Below the pieces are notes generated by a model. That model did no database searches. It saw only the letters and a program-made list of their open reading frames with translations, and was not told the origin of the DNA. DNA of 57,376 nucleotides from an uncultured Prevotella sp. (GTDB taxonomy: Bacteria; Bacteroidota; Bacteroidia; Bacteroidales; Bacteroidaceae): positions 1 through 57,376 of the forward strand of contig CALZJQ010000004.1 of NCBI GenBank assembly GCA_945787895.1, read 5' to 3'. Made by a program: the position numbers and the translations under genes. Shown here piece by piece: positions 36,729-45,584 of the stretch (positions are counted from its first letter, which is position 1; each line of letters opens with the position of its first letter).

Positions 36729-37958
36729 ATGACTCCCAAAAACATAAAGATATCTGAATACAACTACTCACTCCCCGAAGAAAGGATAGCGAAATATCCT
36801 ATTTCTGAGCGAGACCACAGCAAGCTTTTGATATACAAGAAAGGTGAAATCTCATACGATAGTTTCTACAATATCCCTTCCTATATCAATAAGGAGGAGA
36901 TTATGGTATTCAACAACACCCGTGTCATCCAGGCCCGCATCTATTTCCATAAGACAACTGGCGCATTAATCGAAGTATTCCTGCTCGAACCTGCCAGCCC
37001 GTCTGACTACGAACTCATGTTTCAGTCAAAAGGAAAATGTTCATGGATATGCATGATAGGCAACTTGAAGAAATGGAAAGAAGGTACTCTTCAACGTAAC
37101 ATTCATGTTGGAGGTAGAAACGTAATCCTGACAGTTGAGAAGAAACATGAAGTCCATACAGGACATTGGGTAGATTTCTCGTGGGATGATGAGACCGTTA
37201 CCTTCTCGGAAATCATCGAAGCATGCGGCGAACTGCCTATTCCTCCATATCTCAACAGGAAGACTGAGGAGAGTGACAAATCCACTTATCAGACTGTTTA
37301 TTCCAAGATTAAAGGCTCAGTGGCTGCTCCGACGGCTGGTCTTCACTTTACAGAGAATGTACTTGACTCTCTTGACAAAATAGGGATAAAGCGAGAAGAG
37401 GTGACGCTGCACGTGGGTGCCGGTACATTCAAGCCTGTAAAGTCTGAGACTATTGACGGGCATGAGATGCACACGGAGTATGTCTCTGTCAGGCGTTCTA
37501 CCATCGAAAACCTTCTGTCTCATGATGCCCAAGCCATTGCCGTCGGTACTACAAGCGTGAGAACGTTGGAAAGTCTCTATTACATGGGTGTAAAGCTGTC
37601 TGTCAACCCTTTGCTTTCAGAGCAGGATTTGCATGTAGGTCAGTGGGAGCCTTACGAAGGAGAAATAGCGGAAAAATCAAAAGAGATTACTCCAAGACAG
37701 GCTCTTGAAAACATTCTGAAATGGTTTGACAGAAATAATGTCGGGGTGTTACACAGCAGTACTCAGATTATTATAGCCCCAGGTTATGATTACCATATAG
37801 TCAAAGCTCTTGTAACGAATTTCCATCAACCCCAATCTACTCTTTTGCTCTTGGTCAGTGCACTTCTTAAAGGTGACTGGAAAAGGGTCTATGATTTTGC
37901 TTTGGAGAACGATTTCCGCTTTCTTTCATACGGAGACAGTTCGTTGCTGATTCCATGA
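36729..37958 (+). CDS. queA: tRNA queuosine biosynthesis: SAM:tRNA ribosyltransferase-isomerase
   Basis: 409 residues, longer than the ~350 of E. coli QueA, as is usual in Bacteroidetes. It transfers and isomerises the ribosyl moiety of SAM onto preQ1-tRNA to form epoxyqueuosine. Segments recognised: YNYSLPEERIAKYP near 8, VFNNTRVIQAR near 60, AAPTAGLHFT near 197, and VTLHVGAGTFKPV near 220. It starts 16 bp after the PAP2 gene and may share its transcript. No other queuosine gene is nearby. Confidence 0.96.
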   Translation: MTPKNIKISEYNYSLPEERIAKYPISERDHSKLLIYKKGEISYDSFYNIPSYINKEEIMVFNNTRVIQARIYFHKTTGALIEVFLLEPASPSDYELMFQSKGKCSWICMIGNLKKWKEGTLQRNIHVGGRNVILTVEKKHEVHTGHWVDFSWDDETVTFSEIIEACGELPIPPYLNRKTEESDKSTYQTVYSKIKGSVAAPTAGLHFTENVLDSLDKIGIKREEVTLHVGAGTFKPVKSETIDGHEMHTEYVSVRRSTIENLLSHDAQAIAVGTTSVRTLESLYYMGVKLSVNPLLSEQDLHVGQWEPYEGEIAEKSKEITPRQALENILKWFDRNNVGVLHSSTQIIIAPGYDYHIVKALVTNFHQPQSTLLLLVSALLKGDWKRVYDFALENDFRFLSYGDSSLLIP

Positions 37959-38069
37959 AAATTCTTCATGCCTCAGCCGACATTGCTTTAATTCAAAGGT
38001 ATTGTGACAGATAAATGAGAGCAGGGAAAATGACATATTACATTTTAACGTACAAAGAAAAATAGAAAT

Positions 38070-39230
38070 ATGAAAATAGGAGATACTGTAAGATTTCTTT
38101 CCTCTGTTGGTGGAGGTAAGATAGTAGGGTTTCAAAAAGGAAATATAGTGCTTGTCGAGGATGAGGATGGTTTCGAGATACCCACTTTGGCATCCGAGGT
38201 TGTCGTCATAGAAGACAAAGGGAATGATTATGATATGTTCAAGTCGGGCATTCCATCGTCAAAAGGAGACAAAGCGAAGGCTTCACATCCAGAAGGAAAA
38301 TCCATACGCTCAATTATAAACGACATTGGAGACACTCGGGAATCTTTTTCCGAAAATGACGATTATGACCCTTCTGAACGGACAGTCACATTCCAGGCTC
38401 CCATAGAAGAGAGGAAAGGAGGAGACAGACTGTCTGCTTTTCTCGCCTTCCTGCCGGTAGATACTTCCATGATTACCAACACACGCTTTGAAATCTATCT
38501 TATCAACGATTCCAATTATTATTATCGTTATAATATTCTTCAAGTAGAAGGTCAGGCATGGACTCTTGGATACGAAGGAGAAATCGAACCCAACACGAAA
38601 CTGTACATAGATGAGATAGGACGTGAAGACTTGGACACTCTCAGCCGCATAGGTATTCAAATGCTTTCATACAAACGCAACAAGTCATTTATCATCAAGC
38701 CTTTGATTGATGTTCAGTTAAGGATTGACGGTACAAAGTTCTACAAACTTCATACATTCCAACCAAATGATTTCTTTGAACAGAACGCACTTATCTACAC
38801 TATTGTCAAGAACGATGAAGTGGCACGACCGTTAGTCATTGATGCCAACACTTTGAAAAGACAGATGTATGCAGGCTCTCATGACAAAAGTGCGAAAGGT
38901 AATGTTGACAAGGCTGCAGAGCAGAAGAGAAACAGCCGAAAGGGTAAAGACGAACCTGTCATCTGCGACTTGCATGCGGATGAATTGCTTGAGACAACGC
39001 AAGGGATGTCTTCCGCAGATATATTGCAATACCAATTAGATACCTTTCATAAAACCCTGAAAGAATATGGTGGCAAAAAGGGAACGAAAATAATATTCAT
39101 ACATGGAAAAGGGGAGGGAATACTCCGACGTGCCATTATTCACGAACTCAACTACCGCTACAAGCAGTTCAAATATCAGGATGCGTCGTTTCAGGAATAT
39201 GGATACGGTGCCACTCAGGTGACTATATAG
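38070..39230 (+). CDS. DUF2027 and Smr domain protein
   Basis: 386 residues, cytoplasmic. The N-terminal SH3-like segment (MKIGDTVRFLSSVGGG) is of the MutS2/KOW type, followed by DUF2027 (about 110-270). A basic linker leads to a C-terminal Smr domain (about 300-386) with VICDLHADEL and the motif HGKGEGILR near 350. Smr domains act as endonucleases on nucleic acids or in ribosome-collision rescue; this Bacteroidetes family has no MutS part. Function is therefore only inferred. It sits alone between queA and nadE, with no clear promoter. Confidence 0.88.
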   Translation: MKIGDTVRFLSSVGGGKIVGFQKGNIVLVEDEDGFEIPTLASEVVVIEDKGNDYDMFKSGIPSSKGDKAKASHPEGKSIRSIINDIGDTRESFSENDDYDPSERTVTFQAPIEERKGGDRLSAFLAFLPVDTSMITNTRFEIYLINDSNYYYRYNILQVEGQAWTLGYEGEIEPNTKLYIDEIGREDLDTLSRIGIQMLSYKRNKSFIIKPLIDVQLRIDGTKFYKLHTFQPNDFFEQNALIYTIVKNDEVARPLVIDANTLKRQMYAGSHDKSAKGNVDKAAEQKRNSRKGKDEPVICDLHADELLETTQGMSSADILQYQLDTFHKTLKEYGGKKGTKIIFIHGKGEGILRRAIIHELNYRYKQFKYQDASFQEYGYGATQVTI

Positions 39231-39343
39231 TCAGGTCACATTCATTGTTAAAGTTGCCTAAATACTTCATAACCGAATGAAACTGAGCAAGTCATTAACT
39301 TGCGGGATTTGAGATCATTACTTACATATAAATAAACAGAACA

Positions 39344-41299
39344 ATGAACTACGGATATATAAAAGTGGCTTCTGCCATTCCAAGTCTCAAGGTGGGGGAT
39401 GTAAGCCATAATCTTCAGCAGACTCAGATTGCCATTGCACAGGCAGAAGGAAAAGGAGTGGAAATCATCGTTTTCCCGGAACTGTCGCTTACTGGTTATA
39501 CCTGCCAGGACCTTTTCCGACAACAACTGTTGATTGATTCTGCCGAGCAGGCAGTTGTCATGCTGCTTGACTTTACCCGTCAACTTGATATTATTTCCAT
39601 TGTCGGTGTACCTGTCATTGCAGGCAACCTCCTGCTCAACTGTGCGGCAGTTATACAAAAAGGAGAATTACTCGCACTCATACCAAAGACTTTCCTTCCT
39701 AATTATTCGGAGTTCTACGAAAAAAGGTGGTTCGCTTCTTCGCAAGACTTGCATCCTACCGACATTCTGTATGCAGGAAGCAGAATAATTATCACTAACC
39801 AGCCTACGATTTTCAGAACCTATACTGGGGCTACGTTCGGCATAGAACTGTGTGAAGATGTCTGGGCTCCAGAACCGCCAAGTACGAGACTTGCCCTTTG
39901 TGGAGCTGACATAATATTCAATCTCTCGGCTTCTGACGAACTGATAGGCAAACACAACTATCTCTGTTCTTTGCTTTCCCAGCAGAGCGCAAGGACAATG
40001 ACGGGATATGTCTATAGCAGTTCCGGTTTTGGAGAATCCACCCAGGACGTAGTCTATGGCGGTAATGCCCTCATCTATGAGAATGGAAAGAAAATTGCCT
40101 TCAGCAAGCGTTTCTCTTTTGAACAGCAGATGGTCATCTCACAAATCGACTACGAGCTGCTGCGTGCCGAGAGAAGGAACAATACGACGTTCATCAATGC
40201 ACAGCGGCCAACTTCACTGAGCCATACGCTGCCACAGGTGCGGTTTGTCGATTGCCACTCAGTCAGAGTGGAAGACTTCGTAATGGAAAGGGAAATCAAT
40301 CCTACTCCTTTCATTCCTGAAGGAAGTGCAATGAGAGAATCATGCGAGGAAATCTTCAATATCCAGATTGCCGGACTTGCCAAACGCCTGGTTCATACCA
40401 ACTGCAAGACCGTCGTGATAGGCATAAGTGGAGGACTTGACTCCACATTGGCCCTGCTTGTCTGTGTCAAAACCTTTGACAAGCTTAACTATTCCCGCAA
40501 AGGTATCGTAGGAGTCACGATGCCGGGATTCGGCACTTCTGACCGAACTCATGACAACGCTCTCTCCTTAATGAATTATCTCGGTGTCACTATCCGTGAG
40601 ATAAGTATCCGAGATGCCTGCATACAGCATTTCAAGGACATTGAGCATGACATTAATGTACACGACGTCACGTACGAGAACGGACAGGCAAGAGAAAGGA
40701 CTCAAATCCTCATGGATTTAAGCAACAAGCTCAACGCCATGGTAATCGGAACGGGAGACATGTCGGAACTGGCTCTCGGATGGGCTACATACAACGGAGA
40801 CCATATGTCCATGTATAATGTAAACGTCTCAATCCCAAAGACTCTGATCAGTTTCATGGTGAAATATGTAGCAGAAAATGAAATGAATGAAGATTGCAGG
40901 AATGTGCTTCTCGACATCATTGATACCCCTATCTCACCGGAACTGACACCTGCTGACGAAAATGGAAACATAGCACAAAAGACGGAAGACCTTGTAGGTC
41001 CGTATATCCTGCATGATTTCTTCCTATATTATTTCCTGCGTCAAGGTTTCAGACCTGACAAGATACAGATGCTTGCAAGAAAAGCATTTGCCAGAGGTTC
41101 ACGGTACAGCTACGATGACGAGACCATAGACAAGTGGCTGACGACATTCCTGCGACGATTCTTCAGTCAGCAATTCAAGCGTTCCTGCCTGCCTGACGGA
41201 CCTAAGGTAGGTAGTGTCAGCCTTTCTCCGAGAGGTGACTGGAGGATGCCGAGCGATGCTTCCTCTTTGCTGTGGCTGAACAATGCCGCAAGAAAATAG
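39344..41299 (+). CDS. nadE: Glutamine-dependent NAD+ synthetase
   Basis: 651 residues. The N-terminal nitrilase-type glutaminase has its Glu in FPELSLTGY (near 46), Lys in IPKTFLPNYSEFYE (near 112) and Cys in GIELCEDVWAP (near 169). The C-terminal ammonia-dependent synthetase has the PP-loop SGGLDSTLALL near 364. It converts nicotinic acid adenine dinucleotide to NAD+ with ATP and glutamine. The length is typical of the two-domain form. Types B and C repeats follow. Confidence 0.97.
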   Translation: MNYGYIKVASAIPSLKVGDVSHNLQQTQIAIAQAEGKGVEIIVFPELSLTGYTCQDLFRQQLLIDSAEQAVVMLLDFTRQLDIISIVGVPVIAGNLLLNCAAVIQKGELLALIPKTFLPNYSEFYEKRWFASSQDLHPTDILYAGSRIIITNQPTIFRTYTGATFGIELCEDVWAPEPPSTRLALCGADIIFNLSASDELIGKHNYLCSLLSQQSARTMTGYVYSSSGFGESTQDVVYGGNALIYENGKKIAFSKRFSFEQQMVISQIDYELLRAERRNNTTFINAQRPTSLSHTLPQVRFVDCHSVRVEDFVMEREINPTPFIPEGSAMRESCEEIFNIQIAGLAKRLVHTNCKTVVIGISGGLDSTLALLVCVKTFDKLNYSRKGIVGVTMPGFGTSDRTHDNALSLMNYLGVTIREISIRDACIQHFKDIEHDINVHDVTYENGQARERTQILMDLSNKLNAMVIGTGDMSELALGWATYNGDHMSMYNVNVSIPKTLISFMVKYVAENEMNEDCRNVLLDIIDTPISPELTPADENGNIAQKTEDLVGPYILHDFFLYYFLRQGFRPDKIQMLARKAFARGSRYSYDDETIDKWLTTFLRRFFSQQFKRSCLPDGPKVGSVSLSPRGDWRMPSDASSLLWLNNAARK

Positions 41300-41336
41300 C
41301 TGATGTTTCACGGGATTCAACTTCCTTAGGTAAACT

Positions 41337-41431
41337 TTGTTGTCTTGTTGTTTAGTTGTCTTGTTGTTTGTCTTTGCAATGGAATCGGATACAATAAGCA
41401 AAACAACTAAATGACTAAACAACAAGACAAG
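41337..41431 (+). repeat. Type B palindromic element (core forward)
   Basis: G/T arm 41337-41369 (TTGTCTTG, TTGTTTAG, TTGTCTTG, TTGTTT), core 41370-41400 (GTCTTTGCAATGGAATCGG at its left) and C/A arm 41401-41431. It lies downstream of nadE. Confidence 0.78.
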
Positions 41432-41459
41432 TTTTCAACCAAACAGAGATTTGCAGAAT

Positions 41460-41630
41460 TGCGGTTTTATGGCTGTGTGGTTTTGCGTTTATCCGGAGAT
41501 TTGCGAGGGCTGTTTGTAACTTCCGTAAAACCAAATAACCACATAACCGCATAACCGCATAACCGCATAACCATAAAACCGCATAACCTCATAACCGTAT
41601 AACCTCATAACCGTATAACCTCATAACCGC
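41460..41630 (-). repeat. Type C palindromic element with an octamer array
   Basis: Left arm 41460-41492, inverted core 41493-41525 (ends GTTTGTAACTTCCG), then a right arm whose part from 41535 to 41630 is a tandem run of twelve ATAACCnn octamers (GC, TC and GT variants, two irregular). The left arm has only about four units, so the right arm has expanded on its own. Confidence 0.8.
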
Positions 41631-41715
41631 AACAGATACTACCCACGACCAACAACCAGACACTACTTCCGAAAGACGAAATATTTCTAAAAAAAAATTA
41701 ATTTTTTATCACTGT

Positions 41716-41746
41716 TTTGTGATTTTGAAAAAAAACACTAATTTTG
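41716..41746 (+). promoter_or_regulatory. Promoter of lepA
   Basis: TTTG at 41716-41719, 19 bp, then TAATTTTG at 41739-41746. The predicted leader is about 140 nt and contains the whole type A element that follows. Confidence 0.7.
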
Positions 41747-41773
41747 CATTTGTAATTTGTGGGTCGTAGGATA

Positions 41774-41883
41774 TGGTTTTTGGTTTTTGGTTGTTGGTTG
41801 CTCAGACTCGCCTAATGAGTTGACTCCATCAGCCAAGTATTTTCAACCCAAACCAACAACCAACCGCCCAAAACCAGGAACTA
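41774..41883 (-). repeat. Type A palindromic element inside the lepA leader
   Basis: Arm 41774-41800 in 7-bp units (GGTTTTT, GGTTTTT, GGTTGTT), inverted core 41801-41838 (ACTCCATCAGCCAAGT at its right end), and right arm ending AAAACCAGGAACT six bases before the lepA ATG. Once transcribed it would fold into a long hairpin right before the start codon. Confidence 0.75.
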
Positions 41884-41889
41884 TTGAGA

Positions 41890-43671
41890 ATGAACAACAT
41901 AAGGAATTTTTGCATCATAGCCCATATTGACCACGGAAAGAGCACTATAGCTGACAGATTGTTGGAGCGCACCAATACCATTCAGATTACGGAAGGACAG
42001 ATGCTCGATGATATGGATCTTGAGAAAGAAAGAGGAATTACCATTAAGAGCCATGCTATCCAGATGGAATATGAGCGTGATGGACAGAAATATCTGCTCA
42101 ATCTGATAGACACTCCCGGACACGTGGATTTCTCTTATGAGGTAAGCAGATCCATCGCAGCCTGTGAAGGGGCATTACTTATTGTGGATGCCACGCAAGG
42201 CGTTCAGGCACAGACCATTTCCAACCTCTACATGGCTATTGAGCATGACCTTGAGATAATTCCTGTCATCAACAAGATTGACATGCCTGCAGCGATGCCG
42301 GACGAGGTAGAGGACGAAATAGTAGAATTGATAGGATGCAAACCTGAAGAGATTATCAGGGCAAGCGGCAAGACAGGAGAGGGAATAGATGAAATACTTG
42401 ATGCCGTGGTTGACAGAATCCCTCATCCCGTAGGAGACAACGAGGCACCTCTTCAGGCTCTTATCTTTGACTCTGTATTCAATTCCTTCCGTGGAATAAT
42501 AGCATACTTCAAGATCGTCAACGGTTCCATCAGGAAAGGAGACAAGGTAAAATTCTTCAATACTGGAATGGAATATGATGCTGACGAGGTAGGAGTACTC
42601 AAGATGGATATGCTGCCTCGCACTGAGTTACGCACGGGCGAAGTAGGATATATCATCTCCGGAATAAAGAATGCGAAAGAGGTAAAGGTGGGTGATACCA
42701 TCACTCATGTAGCCAATCCTTGCCAAAAAGCCATCGAAGGCTTTCAGGAAGTAAAACCGATGGTGTTTGCCGGAGTGTATCCCATTGACCCGGCAGACTA
42801 CGAGAACCTTCGTGCTTCGCTCGAAAAACTGCAGCTGAACGACGCTGCCCTTACCTTCTCTCCAGAGTCTTCTGTGGCTCTCGGATTCGGATTCAGATGC
42901 GGATTCCTCGGACTCCTTCACATGGAAATAGTCCAGGAGCGTCTTGACAGAGAATTCAACATGGATGTCATCACCACTGTGCCAAACGTATCCTACATGG
43001 TTTATGACAAACATGGCAACGCTAAAGAGGTGCACAATCCTTCCGGACTTCCAGAGGCGAATTTCATAGACCATATTGAGGAGCCATATATAAGGGCTAC
43101 GATCATCACTGATGCAAACTATATCGGTCCCATCATGACGTTGTGCCTCGACAAACGTGGCGAACTCATCAAGCAGGAATATGTCAGCGGAAACAGGGTG
43201 GAATTGCATTTCTACATTCCTCTCGGGGAAATAGTCATCGATTTCTACGACAAACTCAAGTCAATATCCAAAGGATATGCTTCGTTTGACTATCATATTG
43301 ACAGTTTCAGACTGTCAAAACTGGCTAAGCTCGACATTCTTCTCAACGGAGAACCAGTGGATGCGCTCTCTACCTTGACTCACAATGACAATGCCGTGGC
43401 CTTTGGAAGGCGTATGTGTGAGAAGTTGAAAGAACTGATACCGCGTCAGCAATTCGACATTGCCATTCAGGCGGCAATAGGTGCAAAGATAATTGCCCGT
43501 GAGACAATCAAGTGCGTCAGAAAGGACGTTACAGCAAAGTGTTATGGAGGTGACGTGAGCAGAAAGCGCAAACTGCTTGAAAAACAGAAAAAAGGAAAGA
43601 AGAGAATGAAGCAGATAGGCAATGTGGAAGTGCCTCAGAAGGCTTTCCTCGCTGTGCTGAAACTTGATTGA
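41890..43671 (+). CDS. lepA: Elongation factor 4 (LepA)
   Basis: 593 residues, a translational GTPase that acts on stalled or mis-translocated ribosomes. G1 is AHIDHGKST near 11, G3 is DTPGHVDF near 76 and G4 is NKIDMP near 130. The LepA-specific C-terminal domain ends [27 protein letters not shown] codon at 41884 would add two residues; ATG 41890 gives the canonical [14 protein letters not shown] start. A promoter lies 140 bp upstream, and the leader contains a type A palindrome. Confidence 0.97.
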   Translation: MNNIRNFCIIAHIDHGKSTIADRLLERTNTIQITEGQMLDDMDLEKERGITIKSHAIQMEYERDGQKYLLNLIDTPGHVDFSYEVSRSIAACEGALLIVDATQGVQAQTISNLYMAIEHDLEIIPVINKIDMPAAMPDEVEDEIVELIGCKPEEIIRASGKTGEGIDEILDAVVDRIPHPVGDNEAPLQALIFDSVFNSFRGIIAYFKIVNGSIRKGDKVKFFNTGMEYDADEVGVLKMDMLPRTELRTGEVGYIISGIKNAKEVKVGDTITHVANPCQKAIEGFQEVKPMVFAGVYPIDPADYENLRASLEKLQLNDAALTFSPESSVALGFGFRCGFLGLLHMEIVQERLDREFNMDVITTVPNVSYMVYDKHGNAKEVHNPSGLPEANFIDHIEEPYIRATIITDANYIGPIMTLCLDKRGELIKQEYVSGNRVELHFYIPLGEIVIDFYDKLKSISKGYASFDYHIDSFRLSKLAKLDILLNGEPVDALSTLTHNDNAVAFGRRMCEKLKELIPRQQFDIAIQAAIGAKIIARETIKCVRKDVTAKCYGGDVSRKRKLLEKQKKGKKRMKQIGNVEVPQKAFLAVLKLD

Positions 43672-43690
43672 TAAGTAGCTGACCTTTTAT

Positions 43691-43820
43691 TTGTGGTTTT
43701 ACGGCTATTGGTCTTTGGTTTACGGTTATTGAGCCTTGCTAATGGAGATTATATCAAGAAGCGAGACCAACCATCCAACGACAAACGATCAACAACCCAA
43801 CAACCCAACAACCAGAAACT
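43691..43820 (+). repeat. Type A palindromic element between lepA and the Crp gene
   Basis: G/T arm (GGTTTTACGG, GGTCTTTGGTTTACGG), forward core 43731-43768 (CCTTGCTAATGGAG, ATTATATCAAGAAGCGAGAC) and C/A arm ending in tandem CAACCCAA units and CCAGAAACT. Part of it is open in the downstream frame and could be misread as a 58-codon extension of the Crp gene. Confidence 0.78.
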
Positions 43821-43866
43821 GAATTACCAATTATCGCAGTCACAATACATTAAATCTGAAATCTAT

Positions 43867-44463
43867 ATGAAAGACCTTAACATCCCCGTCCGTGACATAG
43901 CTCGCGAGTTGGCTCGCCGGTACAGCACGATGACTCACGAGGAACTGGATATCCTCGAAAGCATACTCACCCCTCTCAAATTCACCAAAGGAGAGAAGAT
44001 ACTCAACGAAGGTGACGTCTGCAGCTGTATGTATTATCTCCACAAGGGTCTCATCCGTCAGTACTATTATAAGAACGGCAAGGAAGTGACAGAGCATCTT
44101 GCCGTAGATGGCAGTATGTTCTTCTGCATAGAAAGTCTCTTCCGCGAGGAGCCTACGAAACTGATGTGTGAAGCTCTCGAACCATCATACATCTATGCAC
44201 TTCCAAAGAAGGCTCTTGAGGAGGTGGCATTGCATAATCAAAACATTCAGATTCTGTATCGTAAGATATTGGAGGAGAGTCTTATACAAAGTCAGGTACA
44301 CGCTGATATGGTAAGGTTTGAGACAGCTCAGGACCGTTACCGTCGTATCTGCAAGCAAAATCCTCAAATTGTATTGCGCGCGCCGCTCGTCTTCATCGCT
44401 TCATATCTACAGATGACACCTGAGACATTGAGCCGTGTACGTTCCACAACGCTCATTGACTGA
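43867..44463 (+). CDS. Crp/Fnr-family transcriptional regulator
   Basis: 198 residues. An N-terminal cyclic-nucleotide-binding fold (about 30-135, with FTKGEKILNEGDVCSCMYYLHKGLIRQYY) is followed by a helix and a C-terminal winged helix-turn-helix (PLVFIASYLQMTPETLSRVRS). The cNMP-pocket residues of E. coli CRP are not conserved, so the ligand is unknown, as in many Bacteroidetes Crp homologues. ATG 43867 is used; the open frame to 43693 is repeat sequence. It lies between lepA and a lipoprotein gene; regulated genes are not evident. Confidence 0.88.
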   Translation: MKDLNIPVRDIARELARRYSTMTHEELDILESILTPLKFTKGEKILNEGDVCSCMYYLHKGLIRQYYYKNGKEVTEHLAVDGSMFFCIESLFREEPTKLMCEALEPSYIYALPKKALEEVALHNQNIQILYRKILEESLIQSQVHADMVRFETAQDRYRRICKQNPQIVLRAPLVFIASYLQMTPETLSRVRSTTLID

Positions 44464-44493
44464 AAAGACAAGGTCAATCCCTCTGTGTAATCA

Positions 44494-44589
44494 TTGTTTT
44501 TGTTGTCTTGTTGTTTGAGTTTTGTTGTTAGTCATTTAGCGAGACAACCAGTATATCAACGATACCACCATCCGACAAAACAACAAAAG
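44494..44589. repeat. Degenerate type B-like palindromic element
   Basis: G/T arm (TTGTTTTTGTTGTCTTG, TTGTTTGAG, TTGTTG), a short diverged core near 44528-44545, then a C/A arm (GACAACCAG, ATCAACGATACC, CGACAAAACAAC). It ends just before the lipoprotein start. Confidence 0.5.
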
Positions 44590-44595
44590 CTGGCA

Positions 44596-45015
44596 ATGAA
44601 TACCTTATTACGCATATTATTCCCGTTTCAAAGGCCTATTCTTACGACTGTCATACTGATTGTAACTGCGATAGCCCTGTATTCCTGTCAAGAGTCGCTC
44701 GAAGACAAGGCACAACGGCAAGCATACGAATATACGAGGAAATACTGTCCGACACCTATTGACAACAACACAAGGACAGACAGCATCGTTTTTGACAGAA
44801 ACAAAAAGGTGTATTATTATTACATCTCCTTTTTCAACCAACTTGACGATCAGGAAGTAGTCAATGAGAACCGCACCCTTTTTGCAGAAATGCTGACACA
44901 GTCTGTCAAAGACTCCCCAAGCCTCCGCACGTTCCTCGAAGCAGGCTTCAGGTTTGAGTATGTTTGTCATTCCGGCAGCAAGCCGGGCAAGATACTCGTA
45001 AGAATCAAGATTTGA
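44596..45015 (+). CDS. Small lipoprotein of unknown function
   Basis: 139 residues. A basic N-terminus, a hydrophobic stretch (about 15-27) and a lipobox L-Y-S-C (Cys30) mark a lipoprotein. The mature part (QRQAYEYTRKYCPTPIDNN, YYYYISFFNQLDDQE) has no family I can name. The start is set at ATG 44596 because the frame upstream to 44494 is repeat sequence and would not give a signal peptide at the N-terminus. It is preceded by the Crp gene and a degenerate repeat. Confidence 0.7.
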   Translation: MNTLLRILFPFQRPILTTVILIVTAIALYSCQESLEDKAQRQAYEYTRKYCPTPIDNNTRTDSIVFDRNKKVYYYYISFFNQLDDQEVVNENRTLFAEMLTQSVKDSPSLRTFLEAGFRFEYVCHSGSKPGKILVRIKI

Positions 45016-45153
45016 CGTCATCCCATAGATGAACGTATCGGGGAAATCAACAAGGTTTTTCCTTTCCCGACAATCCACTATCGTGCAATGCTCGTTTTGT
45101 CCTATTGACAATACTGAAATTGCATTTTGTAAAATCCTGATAATCAATATATT

Positions 45154-45263
45154 GCAAAAGCGTTGATATTAGCGTGCGAAAGCTTAGCTTTTATACACTA
45201 ATATCAACGCTTTTGTCGTATAATATCGACGCTATTGCAGCATAATTTCAGCCATTACGTTTT
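45154..45263. repeat. Degenerate 22-bp tandem repeat array, locus 2
   Basis: Units start at 45154, 45176, 45198, 45220 and 45242 in exact 22-bp phase. Units 3 and 4 begin CTAATATCAACGCTTTTG and ATAATATCGACGCTATTG. CAAAAGCGTTGATATTAG (45155-45172) is a perfect inverted repeat of CTAATATCAACGCTTTTG (45198-45215). Unit content matches the array at 21963-22094 (CTAATATC, AAAAGC-TTGCTTTT). Confidence 0.7.
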
Positions 45264-45492
45264 TGTGCTATTTTTTCATGCCGATAACATCAGGCATATC
45301 ATGAGACCATAAATTGTTTTGCAAGAGAGCACAAACCGGGATTCTGAAAACCAATCTCTCCAGATTACATTTTCTTTTATTGCCTGTTTCATTGCATGAA
45401 GTGTCAGTACAACACTTCAAATACACTTTTTACATGTCGTTTTGCTCACATGAGATTGCAATTTACGTTAGTTTTTTCATTTTCGAGACAAT

Positions 45493-45508
45493 TATTTCAG
45501 TAGAAATA
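45493..45508. promoter_or_regulatory. Candidate operator upstream of the arabinose mutarotase promoter
   Basis: TATTTC-AGTA-GAAATA is a 6-4-6 dyad abutting the -33 element of the promoter. It is a candidate site for the Nudix-type regulator encoded at 49250. This is position-based inference only. Confidence 0.3.
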
Positions 45509-45539
45509 TTGCAGTTTTGAAAAAAATACAGTACCTTTG
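45509..45539 (+). promoter_or_regulatory. Promoter of the arabinose locus
   Basis: TTG at 45509-45511, 20 bp, then TACCTTTG at 45532-45539, a full match to the -7 consensus. The leader to the mutarotase ATG at 45585 is about 42 nt. Confidence 0.7.
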
Positions 45540-45584
45540 AAACGGAATTATCATGCAGATTTCATTCTATTAAAACTAAACAAT

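Larger units (their letters stand above)
45016..45508. other. Intergenic region before the arabinose locus
   Basis: Besides the 22-bp tandem repeat array (45154-45263) there is a weak GC-containing hairpin (TCGGGGAAA 45038-45046 with TTTCCCGA 45063-45070) that may end the lipoprotein transcript. From 45264 to about 45490 I see only AT-rich sequence without a credible gene. Confidence 0.4.

Noticed and set aside
41535..41630. CRISPR array
   Set aside because: The octamers are contiguous, with no spacers and no cas genes nearby; the array is an expanded arm of a type C palindrome.
43693..43866. In-frame 58-codon extension of the Crp/Fnr gene
   Set aside because: The stretch is type A repeat sequence; the normal domain start is ATG 43867.
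45154..45263. CRISPR array
   Set aside because: The 22-bp units are contiguous and degenerate with no unique spacers, and no cas genes are present.
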